NCBI RefSeq assembly: GCF_003143955.1
Contig: NZ_QFVS01000001.1
Span: 1-64,000, forward strand
Origin: Kurthia zopfii
Lineage (GTDB): Bacteria; Bacillota; Bacilli; Bacillales_A; Planococcaceae
Direction: 5' to 3'
Length of the DNA stretch: 64,000 nt
The first letter of the stretch is position 1, and each line of letters starts with the position of its first letter. The position numbers and the translations under genes are program-made. Positions 8,492 to 18,298 of the stretch are shown here, in pieces. Under the pieces are notes generated by a model. The model had not been told where the DNA came from, made no database searches, and was given only the letters and a program-made list of their open reading frames with translations.

Positions 8492-9820
8492 TTATTTTGT
8501 AAATTGTTTTGCATCAATTTGGAAGTTTTTCATACGATATTGCAAACTCTGTCTACGAATGCCGAGTGCTTCGGCAGATTTTGAAATATTCCCATCATGA
8601 AAATCGAGCGCTTTCGTAATGTAGTAGGATTCTACCTCTTTCATGTAGTGATCCAGTGGGCGAATATCGCTAGAATTTTTAATAATAAACAATTCACTTG
8701 ATTCTTCAACGTCCGTTTGCATGACATGTTGGATTTTCCACTTGAAGTGAGGTGGCAATAAATGCATCTCAATAGTCGTTTCATTCGTAATGACAGTCGT
8801 CATTTCATCCAACAATGCTTCTAATTCTTTTAGATTGCCTGGCCAAGTGTAATTTAAAAATAATTCCTTCACTTCTGGTGATAAAGCTTGAATGGCAGAA
8901 CCATAGTTTTCACGATGTCGTTGGAAGTAGTCATTAATAAATGGCATGATATCTTCTTTTCGCTCACGTAATGGCGGCACATAAATTGTAATCGATGAAA
9001 ACAGTCGGTATAGATTTTTTGATAATTTTTGTTCTTGGATCAAATCAATCGGATCTTTGCCAACACTCGCAATCATCATATGGTCATGATGTGGGTGCTG
9101 TTCAAAGAGTGAGACGAGATGTTCCTGTGCAGGAATTGATAAATACTCGATTCGCTCTGCGAAAAAAGTCATCTTTTTCTCTTCGATAATTTGTTTTTCT
9201 AGCTGATTTAAAATGGTTTCTTCATCTCGACGACAAATCATATTAATAAACGCCTGATTCGGATTCGATAAATCGTGGTGAATACCTTCCGCAATCATGT
9301 CGATCCCAGTTCCAGATTCGCCAATGAGAAGAACAGGCATTTTACTTAGCGCAACTATTCTCGCTTTTTGAATGACTTCTTTCATGACTTTCGATACAGC
9401 CGTGATGATATCAAAAGTAAGAGGAGCGCCGTATCGACGTAAAGGGCGATACATCATTAGCTCGATTTGTGTAATATCTCGAGCGAATTCCACTGCACCA
9501 ATTACTTCACCATCTTCAAGAAGTGGATAGATATTGCTAATGTACGTAACTTCTTGATTTTTCTTATTCCAAAAAATTTTTTTATGATTTGTTAATTGTT
9601 TTCCTGAATGCAACACTTGGAAAATTTCACTTTGATCAGATTCGAAATCGATTATTTCATGCGCACGATGATTTTCAAAATCGATTTCATCAATGCCTTC
9701 AAGTTCTCTCATTTTCCCATTGTAGACAATGAATTCGCCATCTAAATTGATTGCGCGGATTCCAGTATCACCTTGCTCGATAATATATTTATAAATATTT
9801 AATAATTTTTGATTGTCCAT
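8492..9820 (-). CDS. PAS / degenerate sigma-54-type AAA+ / Fis-HTH regulator of proline catabolism
   Basis: A 442-residue regulator starting at ATG 9818-9820, chosen because AGGAGG lies just upstream; a longer start at 9985 has no such site. Residues 1-125 are a PAS domain (DTGIRAINLDGEF...), about 150-380 an AAA+ domain of the NtrC type and the last 45 residues a Fis-like helix-turn-helix (NISKSAEALGIRRQSLQYRM). The AAA+ part is unusual. Walker A reads GESGTGID, with the essential lysine replaced by isoleucine. No GAFTGA loop is present, and the Walker B LDE is replaced by FAER. So sigma-54 activation by ATP hydrolysis is unlikely. Its position between putB and putC indicates that it senses proline or P5C through the PAS domain and controls these genes; that is inference. 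Confidence 0.85.
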   Translation of the reverse strand: MDNQKLLNIYKYIIEQGDTGIRAINLDGEFIVYNGKMRELEGIDEIDFENHRAHEIIDFESDQSEIFQVLHSGKQLTNHKKIFWNKKNQEVTYISNIYPLLEDGEVIGAVEFARDITQIELMMYRPLRRYGAPLTFDIITAVSKVMKEVIQKARIVALSKMPVLLIGESGTGIDMIAEGIHHDLSNPNQAFINMICRRDEETILNQLEKQIIEEKKMTFFAERIEYLSIPAQEHLVSLFEQHPHHDHMMIASVGKDPIDLIQEQKLSKNLYRLFSSITIYVPPLRERKEDIMPFINDYFQRHRENYGSAIQALSPEVKELFLNYTWPGNLKELEALLDEMTTVITNETTIEMHLLPPHFKWKIQHVMQTDVEESSELFIIKNSSDIRPLDHYMKEVESYYITKALDFHDGNISKSAEALGIRRQSLQYRMKNFQIDAKQFTK

Positions 9821-10001
9821 AATGTCCTCCTGTATTGCACATATGGGTTTTATTGTAACATTTGACGAGTAGTTTGCGCGATATTTTAAAAGATTTTGAA
9901 AATTATAGTTGCGTAATGCTAAAAAATATTGCATGATATATTTAGAAATAGAAATTAAGTGCAAAATTATTTGGCACTTCATCACTTAGGGGGCAATTTA
10001 C

Positions 10002-11546
10002 ATGATTCCATACAAACATGAACCATTTACTGACTTTTCAATCAAAGAGAACAAAGATGCATACTTAGAAGGATTAGCAACTGTACAAGGTTACCTTGGT
10101 CAAGCGTATCCATTAATCATCGGTGGCGAAAGAGTTTCTACTGAGGAACAGATCACTTCTTACAACCCAGCTAAGAAAACTGAAGTAATTGGAAGCGTTT
10201 CAAAAGCGTCTAAAGACTTAGCTGAAAAAGCAATGCAAGTAGCAGATGAGACATTCAAAATGTGGAGTCAAGTTGAACCAGAAATTCGTGCAGACGTTTT
10301 ATTCAAAGCAGCATCAATTATCCGTCGCAGAAAACACGAATTCTCAGCACTATTAACTTTAGAAGCTGGTAAACCTTGGAATGAAGCAGATGCAGATACT
10401 GCAGAAGCAATCGACTTCTTAGAATATTATGCACGCCAAATGCTTCGCTTAAAAGACGGTCAAAAAGTTGAGAGCCGTGTAGGTGAATACAACCGTTACG
10501 ACTACATTCCACTAGGTGTAGGGATCATCATCTCACCATGGAACTTCCCATTCGCAATCATGGCGGGTACTACAGTAGCAGCAGTTGTAACTGGTAACAC
10601 AGTTCTATTAAAACCAGCTTCTACAACTCCTGTAGTAGCATACAAATTTATCGAAGTTCTTGAAGAAGCGGGTCTTCCTGCTGGCGTAGTAAACTTCGTA
10701 CCAGGTTCAGGCGCAGAAGTAGGCGATTACTTAGTTGATCACCCACGCACTCGTTTCGTATCATTCACTGGTTCTCGTGATGTAGGTCTACGCATTAACC
10801 AACGTGCTTCAGTTCTTAACGAAGGACAAATTTGGATCAAACGTATCATCGCTGAAATGGGTGGTAAAGATACAATCGTAGTTGATAAAGAAGCTGATTT
10901 AGAATTAGCAGCTCAATCAATCGTGAAATCTGCATTCGGCTTCTCAGGACAAAAATGTTCAGCTTGTTCTCGTGCAATCATCGTAGAAGATGTATACGAA
11001 GAAGTAGTAGCACGCGTAACTGAATTAACAAAAGCATTAACAATCGGTGATCCAACTGACAATGCAAACTTCATGGCTACAGTAATCGATGAAGCAGCAT
11101 TCAAAAAAATCACTTCATATATCGAAATCGGTAAAACTGAAGGTAAATTAATGGCTGGTGGTACTGCAGATGATTCAGTTGGTTACTTCGTAAATCCAAC
11201 AGTATTCGCTGATGTAGATCCAAGCGCTCGTATCATGAAGGAAGAAATCTTTGGCCCAGTAGTAGCAATCGCTAAAGCAAAAGACTTCGACCAAGCAATC
11301 GAAATTGCAAATGATACAGAATACGGCCTAACAGGTGCTGTTATTACGAAAAACCGTCTGAACCAAGAGAAAGCTCGTAAACAATTCCACGTAGGTAACT
11401 TATACTTCAACCGTGGCTGTACTGGAGCAATCGTTGGTTACCAACCATTCGGCGGATTCAACATGTCAGGTACAGATTCAAAAGCTGGTGGCCCTGATTA
11501 CTTACAATTACACATGCAAGCTAAAACAACTTCAGAAACTTTCTAA
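10002..11546 (+). CDS. putC: 1-pyrroline-5-carboxylate dehydrogenase
   Basis: NAD-dependent aldehyde dehydrogenase superfamily enzyme converting pyrroline-5-carboxylate (glutamate semialdehyde) to L-glutamate, the second step of proline degradation. The 514-residue size equals RocA/PutC of Bacillus. Visible motifs: [13 protein letters not shown] (NAD and oxyanion), [18 protein letters not shown] with the general base glutamate, [13 protein letters not shown] with the catalytic cysteine, and EEIFGPVVA. Ribosome binding site AGGGGG about 10 bases before the ATG. Divergent from the PAS regulator with about 180 bases between them, which probably contain both promoters. Confidence 0.95.
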   Translation: MIPYKHEPFTDFSIKENKDAYLEGLATVQGYLGQAYPLIIGGERVSTEEQITSYNPAKKTEVIGSVSKASKDLAEKAMQVADETFKMWSQVEPEIRADVLFKAASIIRRRKHEFSALLTLEAGKPWNEADADTAEAIDFLEYYARQMLRLKDGQKVESRVGEYNRYDYIPLGVGIIISPWNFPFAIMAGTTVAAVVTGNTVLLKPASTTPVVAYKFIEVLEEAGLPAGVVNFVPGSGAEVGDYLVDHPRTRFVSFTGSRDVGLRINQRASVLNEGQIWIKRIIAEMGGKDTIVVDKEADLELAAQSIVKSAFGFSGQKCSACSRAIIVEDVYEEVVARVTELTKALTIGDPTDNANFMATVIDEAAFKKITSYIEIGKTEGKLMAGGTADDSVGYFVNPTVFADVDPSARIMKEEIFGPVVAIAKAKDFDQAIEIANDTEYGLTGAVITKNRLNQEKARKQFHVGNLYFNRGCTGAIVGYQPFGGFNMSGTDSKAGGPDYLQLHMQAKTTSETF

Positions 11547-11564
11547 TAAAGTCTGAAATTGACG

Positions 11565-11603
11565 AGAGAGATCGCATTTTTACATGCGGTTTCTCTTTTT
11601 TAT
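11565..11603 (+). terminator. Terminator after putC
   Basis: Arms AGAGAGATCGCAT / ATGCGGTTTCTCT around a short T-rich loop, followed by six T. Confidence 0.85.
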
Positions 11604-11712
11604 TTGGAGTTTCTTCTATTATAATGTCGTAAAAAATATAGCAAGTTTGGAACAGAGTTCTCATTTCAAGATTGTTATAATGAAAATAGATGCAAGAGAA
11701 GGAAGTGAGCCA

Positions 11713-12600
11713 TTGAATTATCATGAGGATATTAAACGAAGTATTGAATATATTGAGCTGCGTATTAAAGAGGATCCCAAAGCATTTGATATTGCTCATA
11801 ATGCAGGTTATTCAGTATTTCATTTTAGTCGCATTTTTCGCTTATATTATGGCACACCGTTAATGGATTTTGTCCGAAAAAAACGACTAATCGAAGCGAG
11901 GAAGGAACTAAAATCAAAAAGAAAAATAATTGATGTGGCAATGGATTTCGGATTTCAAACTGCGAGTGGTTTCTCGAAGGCGTTTCGGAAAGAGTTTGGT
12001 TATAGTCCAACAGTATATATTTCGCGAAGTACGGAAACGAACTTTGAATCTATTTTACAAGATGGAAATATAATAAAAACACCTACTTTTATTCAAAAAT
12101 CTTCATTCAAAATAGCTGGATATGGTATAAAAACAATGCAATCTGAAGGAAATACGAAAGATATCGCAGCTTATTGGGATACGTACACAGGGGAGAATTT
12201 AGAAAGCAAAATGTATGCCAAACTAGAACCACCAAATCACGGAGAAGTTGGGATTAGTGTGACTTCAGAGGAGGGGCTATTAACTTATCTATTCGGAGTT
12301 ATTGTAGACAACTATGATAAAGTAACTCAAGAAATGATGACATTTGAAGTACCAGAAGCACAATATGCTGTTTTTACAACGCCACCAGTGAATAATATTG
12401 TCACAGCTATGAATTATGACGAAGATCCACTGGCGAAAGTTGTGAAATCAACTTGGCAATATATATTTGAAGAATGGTTTGAAACGAGTGACTATGTTTT
12501 TGATGAATCAAAAGTGGATTTTGAATTTTATGATGAAAGATGTCATGGTCTCGAAGATGCAGTAATGGAAATATACGTACCAATAAAAAGGAGAGATTGA
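11713..12600 (+). CDS. AraC-family regulator with GyrI-like effector-binding domain
   Basis: A 295-residue protein: two AraC helix-turn-helix motifs in residues 1-105 (AHNAGYSVFHFSRIFRLYYG and VAMDFGFQTASGFSKAFRKE) followed by a GyrI/SOUL-type small-molecule domain from about 120 onward (FKIAGYGIKT..., VPEAQYAVFTTPP, YVPIKRRD). Such proteins bind lipophilic or cationic compounds and activate nearby genes. I prefer the TTG at 11713, behind AAGGAAGTGAG, because an upstream ATG at 11584 lies inside the putC terminator. Its stop codon abuts the ATG of the methyltransferase gene, so both are cotranscribed. Confidence 0.85.
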   Translation: MNYHEDIKRSIEYIELRIKEDPKAFDIAHNAGYSVFHFSRIFRLYYGTPLMDFVRKKRLIEARKELKSKRKIIDVAMDFGFQTASGFSKAFRKEFGYSPTVYISRSTETNFESILQDGNIIKTPTFIQKSSFKIAGYGIKTMQSEGNTKDIAAYWDTYTGENLESKMYAKLEPPNHGEVGISVTSEEGLLTYLFGVIVDNYDKVTQEMMTFEVPEAQYAVFTTPPVNNIVTAMNYDEDPLAKVVKSTWQYIFEEWFETSDYVFDESKVDFEFYDERCHGLEDAVMEIYVPIKRRD

Positions 12601-13362
12601 ATGTTTAGTTATTACGGTAAATTATGTACAGAGGTTTATGAATTAACCAAACCAGTTGGTTGTTCAATAGATGGTGACCTTGAGTATTATAAAAGTCGAT
12701 TAAAGGATGTACAAGGAAAGATATTAGAAGCGGCTGTTGGCTCAGGAAGAATCATCATTCCTTTGCTAGAAGAAGGCTTTGATGTTGAAGGCATTGACTA
12801 CTCAAATGAGATGTTAAAAGTTTGTCGCGAAAGATGTGAAGAAAGAAATTTGGATGCGCGTTTATTTGAAGCGAATTTAAAAGACTTCACATTGCCGAAT
12901 CAATATGAGGCAATAATCATCCCGACAGGTTCATTTTGTTTAATAGAAAAGCGGGAAGATGCTATGAACGCTTTACAAAGAATATACGAACATTTGCAAA
13001 TAGGCGGGCGTTTTATTGTAGATCTTGAAATTCCGTATGATTGGAAAACAGATGAAATTACAACCTCTACATTCGAGTTACCAAATGGGGATGGCATCAC
13101 GATGGAAAGGAAATCAATCGACATGGATTGGTTGAATCAAGTGACGACTTCCTATTTGAAATATGAGAAATGGCGTGAAGGAACACTAATTGATTCGGAG
13201 TTACAAAAATTCTCATTACGTTGGTATGGGATTGAGGAATTCCGGTTACTATTAGAAAAAATAGGTTTCACAAATATTAGTTGTTCTGCAAATTATGAAT
13301 ACAATAAACAGCCAACAGATATCACTCAAAGCATTACATTTGAAGCAACTAAAAAACTCTGA
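12601..13362 (+). CDS. Class I SAM-dependent methyltransferase, substrate unknown
   Basis: A 253-residue cytosolic protein with a Rossmann-type SAM site: motif I ILEAAVGSGRIIIPLL near residues 37-52 and VEGIDYSNEML, with the aspartate that holds the ribose, near 60-72. Motif I has A-A-V-G-S-G in place of the common D-x-G-x-G. Translation begins immediately after the stop of the AraC/GyrI regulator, suggesting coupling. The pair could form a response unit to a small molecule, but the substrate cannot be read from sequence. Confidence 0.8.
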   Translation: MFSYYGKLCTEVYELTKPVGCSIDGDLEYYKSRLKDVQGKILEAAVGSGRIIIPLLEEGFDVEGIDYSNEMLKVCRERCEERNLDARLFEANLKDFTLPNQYEAIIIPTGSFCLIEKREDAMNALQRIYEHLQIGGRFIVDLEIPYDWKTDEITTSTFELPNGDGITMERKSIDMDWLNQVTTSYLKYEKWREGTLIDSELQKFSLRWYGIEEFRLLLEKIGFTNISCSANYEYNKQPTDITQSITFEATKKL

Positions 13363-13437
13363 AATTTCGGATTATTTAACTTTGACAAGTAAATTCTATG
13401 CTAAAATTGTGTTACAACAATGGAAGCAGGGGATACT

Positions 13438-14166
13438 ATGGATTTCGCAATATTTTTTATGATTGGCGTTGTCGGCAATGTCATCGGAACGCTCGTCGGT
13501 GGTGGAGGGCTCATCAGTTTGCCAACGATGTTATTAATGGGGATGCCCGTCCATTCCGCAATTGGCGCAAATAAAGTATCCAATACAATTAGTTCATTAT
13601 CGAGCTTTTTAGTGATTTTTAGACGTAAAGAAGTAACGATGAAAGAAGCGGGAGCTGTCCTCATCTTTTGTCTAGTCGGCGGAATTCTCGGTGGACTTGT
13701 CGCTTCTTTACTTAGTGGTGAAGTGTTGATGATGATTGCGATCGTCCTACTAAGCTTCGCATTCATTATGTCCTTTATTAATGCGGGCAATTTTGATGGA
13801 ACGAATATTTTTAAGGCGAATAAGAAAACAGGTGCTGCATTAGTCGGAATCGGCATGTATGATGGCATGTTCGGCCCTGGAAGCAGCACGCTTGCGATGT
13901 ATGTGTATGCAAGTCAAAAAATCGCATATATTCGCGCAATCGGTTTAGCTAGAGTAGGGGTTTTCGCAAGTTGTTTTGGATCGGCTATTACATATATTGC
14001 GACAGGGAAAATTCATTGGCCACTAACAATCGCATTAATGACTGGTGCAATTATTGGGGCTCAAATCGGTGTAAGAATCGCCCGTAAGTTAAAAACGAAA
14101 CATATAAAGCCGCTGCTACGACTTGTCACCATCTTATTAATTGTACAAATGATCATTGATCATTGA
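13438..14166 (+). CDS. TSUP/TauE-SafE family membrane permease
   Basis: Multi-spanning membrane protein of about 242 residues in the sulfite exporter TauE/SafE family. It shows the hallmark glycine-rich start of each repeat: GTLVGGGGLISLPTML with GANKVSN in the first half, and GMYDGMFGPGSSTLAMY in the second half. Members move sulfite, sulfoacetate or other organosulfur anions, but the substrate here is open. ATG 13438 follows AGGGG; an in-frame ATG at 13420 has no ribosome binding site. Stands alone. Confidence 0.85.
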   Translation: MDFAIFFMIGVVGNVIGTLVGGGGLISLPTMLLMGMPVHSAIGANKVSNTISSLSSFLVIFRRKEVTMKEAGAVLIFCLVGGILGGLVASLLSGEVLMMIAIVLLSFAFIMSFINAGNFDGTNIFKANKKTGAALVGIGMYDGMFGPGSSTLAMYVYASQKIAYIRAIGLARVGVFASCFGSAITYIATGKIHWPLTIALMTGAIIGAQIGVRIARKLKTKHIKPLLRLVTILLIVQMIIDH

Positions 14167-14313
14167 TTATTTTGCATAACAAGAATGGCTAAACGAAAAA
14201 AGAAAGGACTAAGGCATAAAAGCCAAAGTCCTAGGAAGTAATAATTTTGATATAGTGAGCCATTTCAATCTTATAGAGAAGAATTGAGATTTTCTTCACG
14301 TGTTTTTTTTCGA

Positions 14314-14931
14314 TTAATTAATGCAATTACACAAACGCCTATAAAAAAATAAATTGATTAAGAAAAATCCAATGAGAATATTCACAACTGGATTGGAATA
14401 CTCAGGGAAATAGGCAAAGTATTGAGCGATTGCTAGACCGGACCATTGATAAAGACCGAAAAATCTAAGAAAAGAATCATAAGGGAAGTAAAGTAAGATT
14501 AATGCCCATATTCCAGTAAGCCATATTAATTTATTACGCGTATAGTATTGTAGTATTAATAGAATGAGTAACCCGATGCCACTGATTACAAAATAAAGTG
14601 CTACTCTTGGTTTAACTGAAAAATCATCTGTATCCGATTCAATAATACCAGCTGTAACATAAAGTACGTACCACATAATAATATTAGCTATAATGGCTGT
14701 ATTTCTAAGGTGGAAAATGGGAAGAAAAGTACCTATTTTCTGAGTAGATTGATTCGATTTAACTCGGCTAGACGAAAAATGTTGTTGAGTATAGATGAGC
14801 TTTGTAGTATCGCTTGAATCCAAAGTGTTTTCATTCTCTTGATTAAGCGTATTCGGTAATTTGATGCCACAATTACCACAGAAATTTGCGTCACTGATCA
14901 GTTTAGCTCCGCAATTATAACAAAAATTCAT
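14314..14931 (-). CDS. Zinc-ribbon membrane protein, unknown function
   Basis: 205 residues. Residues 1-28 are a zinc ribbon with two C-x2-C pairs (FCYNCGAK and FCGNCGIK). A polar linker follows, then four predicted membrane spans between about residue 75 and the C-terminus (around IIANIIMWYVLYVT, VALYFVISGIGLLILLI, LIWLTGIWALILLYF and VVNILIGFFLINLFF). This architecture is common in Firmicute membrane proteins of unknown role. No good ribosome binding site is visible before the ATG. Confidence 0.65.
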   Translation of the reverse strand: MNFCYNCGAKLISDANFCGNCGIKLPNTLNQENENTLDSSDTTKLIYTQQHFSSSRVKSNQSTQKIGTFLPIFHLRNTAIIANIIMWYVLYVTAGIIESDTDDFSVKPRVALYFVISGIGLLILLILQYYTRNKLIWLTGIWALILLYFPYDSFLRFFGLYQWSGLAIAQYFAYFPEYSNPVVNILIGFFLINLFFYRRLCNCIN

Positions 14932-15108
14932 TTATTTTAAACTCTGAAAAAATATAAATAATGTATGAAATTGATAAATCCTTCATTTATTTATGAAAAC
15001 TATAATGAATGTATTTACAAAAAAGGTATAGATGTATAATAATGGTTAACCTCCGTGAAATATAGCAGCATTGGCAACACAAAGTCTGAAGAGCGAAAGG
15101 AGAGAATG

Positions 15109-15393
15109 ATGAGCAAAACAAATTATATAGAATTATATATCCTTTCTGGTGTATTAATCGTTGTAGGAATTCTATTAATGTTTAAAAGTTATAGTATGGG
15201 CGTAGAAATTAGTGATGAGTGGTTAGCAAACAGAGAAGATGATATTGGAGATACAGTTAAATACATGAGTTTGGGGCAGTTCTATCAAAATAATTTCGTC
15301 TTTATCGGGCGCACTCTTTTTGTCTTTGGTTTAGTCGTATCGATCGTGACATTTTTTGTTTCGAATTTAACGAAAGATAAGGCAGAACAATAA
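15109..15393 (+). CDS. Small two-span membrane protein, unknown
   Basis: 94 residues starting at ATG 15109 behind AAAGGAG. Two hydrophobic spans (ELYILSGVLIVVGILLMF and IGRTLFVFGLVVSIVTFFV) flank an acidic extracytoplasmic or cytoplasmic loop. A longer in-frame start at 15055 lacks a ribosome binding site. I do not recognise a family. Confidence 0.65.
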   Translation: MSKTNYIELYILSGVLIVVGILLMFKSYSMGVEISDEWLANREDDIGDTVKYMSLGQFYQNNFVFIGRTLFVFGLVVSIVTFFVSNLTKDKAEQ

Positions 15394-15483
15394 ATGAAGA
15401 TCATCCTTCGTGAATTGCTTTATTGACGGTGAGCGTGTAAAATAATCATAGTCTATTTAAGTGATCGAAGAAGGTGAAAGAGA

Positions 15484-15627
15484 ATGGGGAAGTATCAATT
15501 AGATTCAAAAGGGCATGCTGCAGTGAATAAGTATCATGAGAAAAACATACCAGCACAAGATGATAAAAAACAACGTCTTGCAAAGTTACGTGAAGAAATA
15601 TTAAAGAAAAAACAATCAAAAAAATAA
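15484..15627 (+). CDS. Small basic protein, 47 residues, hypothetical
   Basis: ATG at 15484 follows AGAAGGTG; the frame ends in TAA at 15625-15627. The product begins MGKYQLDSKGHAAVNKYHEK and ends in a lysine-rich tail (LREEILKKKQSKK). The ribosome binding site, composition and terminator placed 14 bases after the stop support a real gene. It resembles small conserved hypothetical proteins of Bacillales but I cannot name one. Confidence 0.7.
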   Translation: MGKYQLDSKGHAAVNKYHEKNIPAQDDKKQRLAKLREEILKKKQSKK

Positions 15628-15641
15628 ATAAATCCAAATGA

Positions 15642-15677
15642 AAAAATCGCTTCCCATAATAGGAGAGCGATTTTTTT
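15642..15677. terminator. Bidirectional terminator
   Basis: AAAAATCGCT...AGCGATTTTT arms with T-runs on both strands, between the small protein gene and the convergent mnt operon. Confidence 0.85.
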
Positions 15678-15680
15678 GTA

Positions 15681-16619
15681 TTATTTTTTCACTAAACCGT
15701 CGTGAATTTGAGTTAAGTTCCATTCCATCATATCGTAGTAGCTATCGCCTTCTTCACCTTGTTCTGAAATAGAGTCAGTGAAGATTTTCGCATGAATTGG
15801 AATATTTGTTTCTTTAGAAATCATTTTCATAGGGCGATCATCTACACTACTTTCAACAAATAAGGCAGGGACTTCTGTTTTACGAAGTTGATCGACTAGA
15901 TTTTTGATTTGGTTCGGTGTTCCTTCTTCTTCTGTGTTGATTTCCCAAATGTAAGCTGATGGGATGTCATATGCTTTCGAGAAGTATTTGAAACAACCTT
16001 CACTCGTTACGATCATTTTTTGAGCTTTTGGAATATCAGCAAATTTTTCTGTTGCTTCAGCGTTTAATTTCGCAAGTTTTGCAGTGTATTCTTTTACATT
16101 TTTTTCGTAAGTTTCTTTATTAGCAGGGTCTTTTGCGATTAATTGAGTCGCGATGTTGTTGGCATAAATAATGCCGTTATCAAGATTTAACCATGCGTGA
16201 GGATCTTCTTTACCTTGGCCTTTTTTACCTTCTAAATAAAGTGGTTCTACACCTTTACTCACCGCAAAGTAATCTTTACCATCTTCTTTTTTCGCATTGT
16301 TCATTAATTTTGTGAACCAAGCATCTCCGCCTGTTTCAAGGTTTAAACCGTTATAGAAAATCAAATCTGCATCTGTGGATCTTTTAATATCTTCTGGTAA
16401 CACTTCATAATCATGTGGATCTTTACCGACTGGTACGATACTATGTAGCTCAATTTTGTCACCTGCGATATTTTTCGTCAGATCCCAGAGGATTGAATTG
16501 GTTACAACAACTTGTAATTTTCCTGAAGCTGCTTCTTTTTTGTCGCCACATGCTACTAGGAAAATCGATAATGCGAGTAGTAAGCTCATGAAGACTGTTG
16601 TTTTTTTGGTCATTCTCAT
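15681..16619 (-). CDS. mntC: Manganese ABC transporter, substrate-binding lipoprotein
   Basis: 312-residue PsaA/MntC-type cluster 9 binding protein. Signal peptide with lipobox LVAC near residue 24, so it is anchored outside the membrane. Metal ligands expected in this family are visible: H in [10 protein letters not shown] in [10 protein letters not shown] in [10 protein letters not shown] and D in IFTDSISEQ. There is no His-rich loop as in zinc-specific ZnuA/AdcA, which favours manganese. The ATG overlaps the stop of the permease gene by four bases, so the operon reads ATPase, permease, binding protein, as in staphylococcal mntABC. A second in-frame ATG two codons later is possible. Confidence 0.9.
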   Translation of the reverse strand: MRMTKKTTVFMSLLLALSIFLVACGDKKEAASGKLQVVVTNSILWDLTKNIAGDKIELHSIVPVGKDPHDYEVLPEDIKRSTDADLIFYNGLNLETGGDAWFTKLMNNAKKEDGKDYFAVSKGVEPLYLEGKKGQGKEDPHAWLNLDNGIIYANNIATQLIAKDPANKETYEKNVKEYTAKLAKLNAEATEKFADIPKAQKMIVTSEGCFKYFSKAYDIPSAYIWEINTEEEGTPNQIKNLVDQLRKTEVPALFVESSVDDRPMKMISKETNIPIHAKIFTDSISEQGEEGDSYYDMMEWNLTQIHDGLVKK

Positions 16620-17458
16620 GCTTTTAGTACCTTCTTCCGTAAATGAATTTGTTTTGGTGAAACTAAGAAACTAATTAAAAAGATAGATGTTGAAGTAAGT
16701 ACGATTGTCGAACCTACCGCAATATTGAATGAGTAACCGATGAACAGTCCGATTATAGATGAAAATGCTCCAAGGAAGGCGGACAGTACAATCATTTTAC
16801 TCAAACTTTTCGTATATAAATAAGCAGTGGCTGCAGGAGTGATTAACATGGCAACAATTAGAATTGTACCAACACTTTGCATCGCACTTACTGCAACAAC
16901 AGTTAGAAGTGCCATCAATAAGTAGTGATAAGCATTAACTTTTACACCGAATGCTTTTGCCATATTCGGGTCGAATGATGTAAGTAATAATGGTTTGAAG
17001 AAGATGACTACGACTAGAATAACGATCGCAGATACGATGATTGTTAGCCATTTATCAAAATCTTGAACAGCTAGGACATTCCCAAATAAAATGTGGAAAA
17101 GGTCTGTAGAACTGTTTGCGACACCGATTAGAATAACACCAAGTGCTAAAAATGAACTGAATGTAATACCGATTGCTGTGTCACTTTTGATCTTACTATT
17201 ATTAGAAATGAATGTGATGATAATAGAAGCAAAAAGTCCGAATACGATTGCACCAACGAAGAAGTTGATACTTAAAATGTATGAAATTGCGACACCTGGT
17301 AATACAGCGTGTGAGATGGCGTCACCCATAAGTGACATCCCTCTTAATATGATGAAACAGCCGACAACACCAGCGACAATGCCGATGACAGTTGCTGTAA
17401 CTAATGCGTTTTGTAGGAACTCGTAATCAACAAGTCCGTTTATGAAATTTGAAATCAT
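16616..17458 (-). CDS. mntB: Manganese ABC transporter, permease
   Basis: 280-residue ABC-3 family integral membrane protein with about eight to nine hydrophobic spans. Family landmarks include [28 protein letters not shown] near the N-terminus (written in part) and [19 protein letters not shown] in the second half. It forms the membrane channel for the metal released by the lipoprotein. Begins directly after the ATPase gene, with its start codon adjacent to that stop, and overlaps the next gene by four bases. Confidence 0.92.
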   Translation of the reverse strand: MISNFINGLVDYEFLQNALVTATVIGIVAGVVGCFIILRGMSLMGDAISHAVLPGVAISYILSINFFVGAIVFGLFASIIITFISNNSKIKSDTAIGITFSSFLALGVILIGVANSSTDLFHILFGNVLAVQDFDKWLTIIVSAIVILVVVIFFKPLLLTSFDPNMAKAFGVKVNAYHYLLMALLTVVAVSAMQSVGTILIVAMLITPAATAYLYTKSLSKMIVLSAFLGAFSSIIGLFIGYSFNIAVGSTIVLTSTSIFLISFLVSPKQIHLRKKVLKA

Positions 17459-18178
17459 TTATAACACTCCTAACCCTAAAGCTGCGCCATATGTGCCAAT
17501 GATATTGCTTTGGACGAATGTTTCTTTCGTTGGACCATAGGCGATTAATTTTTTATCCATCATGATGATTTCGTCGAAGTAATGATCAACTTTTCCTAAA
17601 TCATGGTGGACAATCATAATCATTTTGCCTTCATCTCGGAAGCTTCTTAAAATATCCATGATGATTTTTTCAGATGTTGCATCAATACCGACGAATGGCT
17701 CATCTAGGAAGATCAAGCTTGCTTCTTGTACAAGTGTTCGAGCGATTAGTACACGCTGGAATTGACCACCTGATAATTCGCCGATTTGACGGTTTTTATA
17801 TTCGACCATTTTCACTTTTTCAAGTGCTGCGTCGACTTGTTGCCAATGTTTTTTCGTTAATTTTTGCATTAAGCGTAGTTTTGGATAAAGTCCAAGTGAT
17901 ACACATTCGCGTACTGTAATGGGGAATGTATAGTCGATGGCACTTTTTTGCTCTACATATGCGACTTCTTTTTGCATTTTTTTGAGTGGTTGTCCTCGGA
18001 AGAACAGCTCACCTTTACTCGGAATTAGTTTTAACATTCCTTTTATTAATGTTGATTTACCTGCGCCGTTAGGTCCTAAAATACCGACAAGTGCAGGACG
18101 ATCAATTGAAAATGATACATGGTCAACAACGTTAGTGATGCCATCATAGGATACTTCGATGTCTTTTACTTCTAGCAC
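17459..18178 (-). CDS. mntA: Manganese ABC transporter, ATP-binding protein
   Basis: 239-residue ABC ATPase starting at GTG 18178 after GGATGAAGGA. Walker A GPNGAGKST near residue 36, Q-loop VEQKSAID, signature LSGGQ, Walker B LIFLDEP and the switch histidine (MIVHHDLG) are all present. It powers uptake with the permease encoded downstream. First gene of the operon; the promoter and operator lie within 110 bases upstream. Confidence 0.92.
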   Translation of the reverse strand: MLEVKDIEVSYDGITNVVDHVSFSIDRPALVGILGPNGAGKSTLIKGMLKLIPSKGELFFRGQPLKKMQKEVAYVEQKSAIDYTFPITVRECVSLGLYPKLRLMQKLTKKHWQQVDAALEKVKMVEYKNRQIGELSGGQFQRVLIARTLVQEASLIFLDEPFVGIDATSEKIIMDILRSFRDEGKMIMIVHHDLGKVDHYFDEIIMMDKKLIAYGPTKETFVQSNIIGTYGAALGLGVL

Positions 18179-18235
18179 TTTCCTTCATCCCTTTCTTTTC
18201 TCTTAAGGCAATTAACATTCCCTTGTATAAATTTC

Positions 18236-18249
18236 TTTCCCTCGGGAAA
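18236..18249 (-). promoter_or_regulatory. Palindromic operator in the mnt leader (MntR-type candidate)
   Basis: TTTCCC-TC-GGGAAA is a perfect inverted repeat just downstream of the -10 box. It resembles the MntR box of Bacillus in layout (TTTGCC...GGAAAC). Binding there would block transcription when manganese is sufficient. Assignment to MntR is inference. Confidence 0.6.
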
Positions 18250-18259
18250 CTTTATTCTT

Positions 18260-18288
18260 ATGATACACTTTCTCAGTTAAGTTGTAAA
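18260..18288 (-). promoter_or_regulatory. Promoter of the mnt operon
   Basis: On the minus strand, TTTACA (18283-18288) and TATCAT (18260-18265) are spaced by 17 bases. Confidence 0.7.
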
Positions 18289-18298
18289 CCCTCTAAAA

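Noticed and set aside
9970-9990. TGGCAC before putC as a sigma-54 -24 element
   Set aside because: It lies about 25 bases from the start codon, the TTGC -12 element is missing at the right distance, and the transcript would begin within the ribosome binding site.
13401-13889. 162-residue minus-strand ORF
   Set aside because: Antisense to the TSUP permease gene, with low-complexity proline/serine-rich composition and no ribosome binding site.
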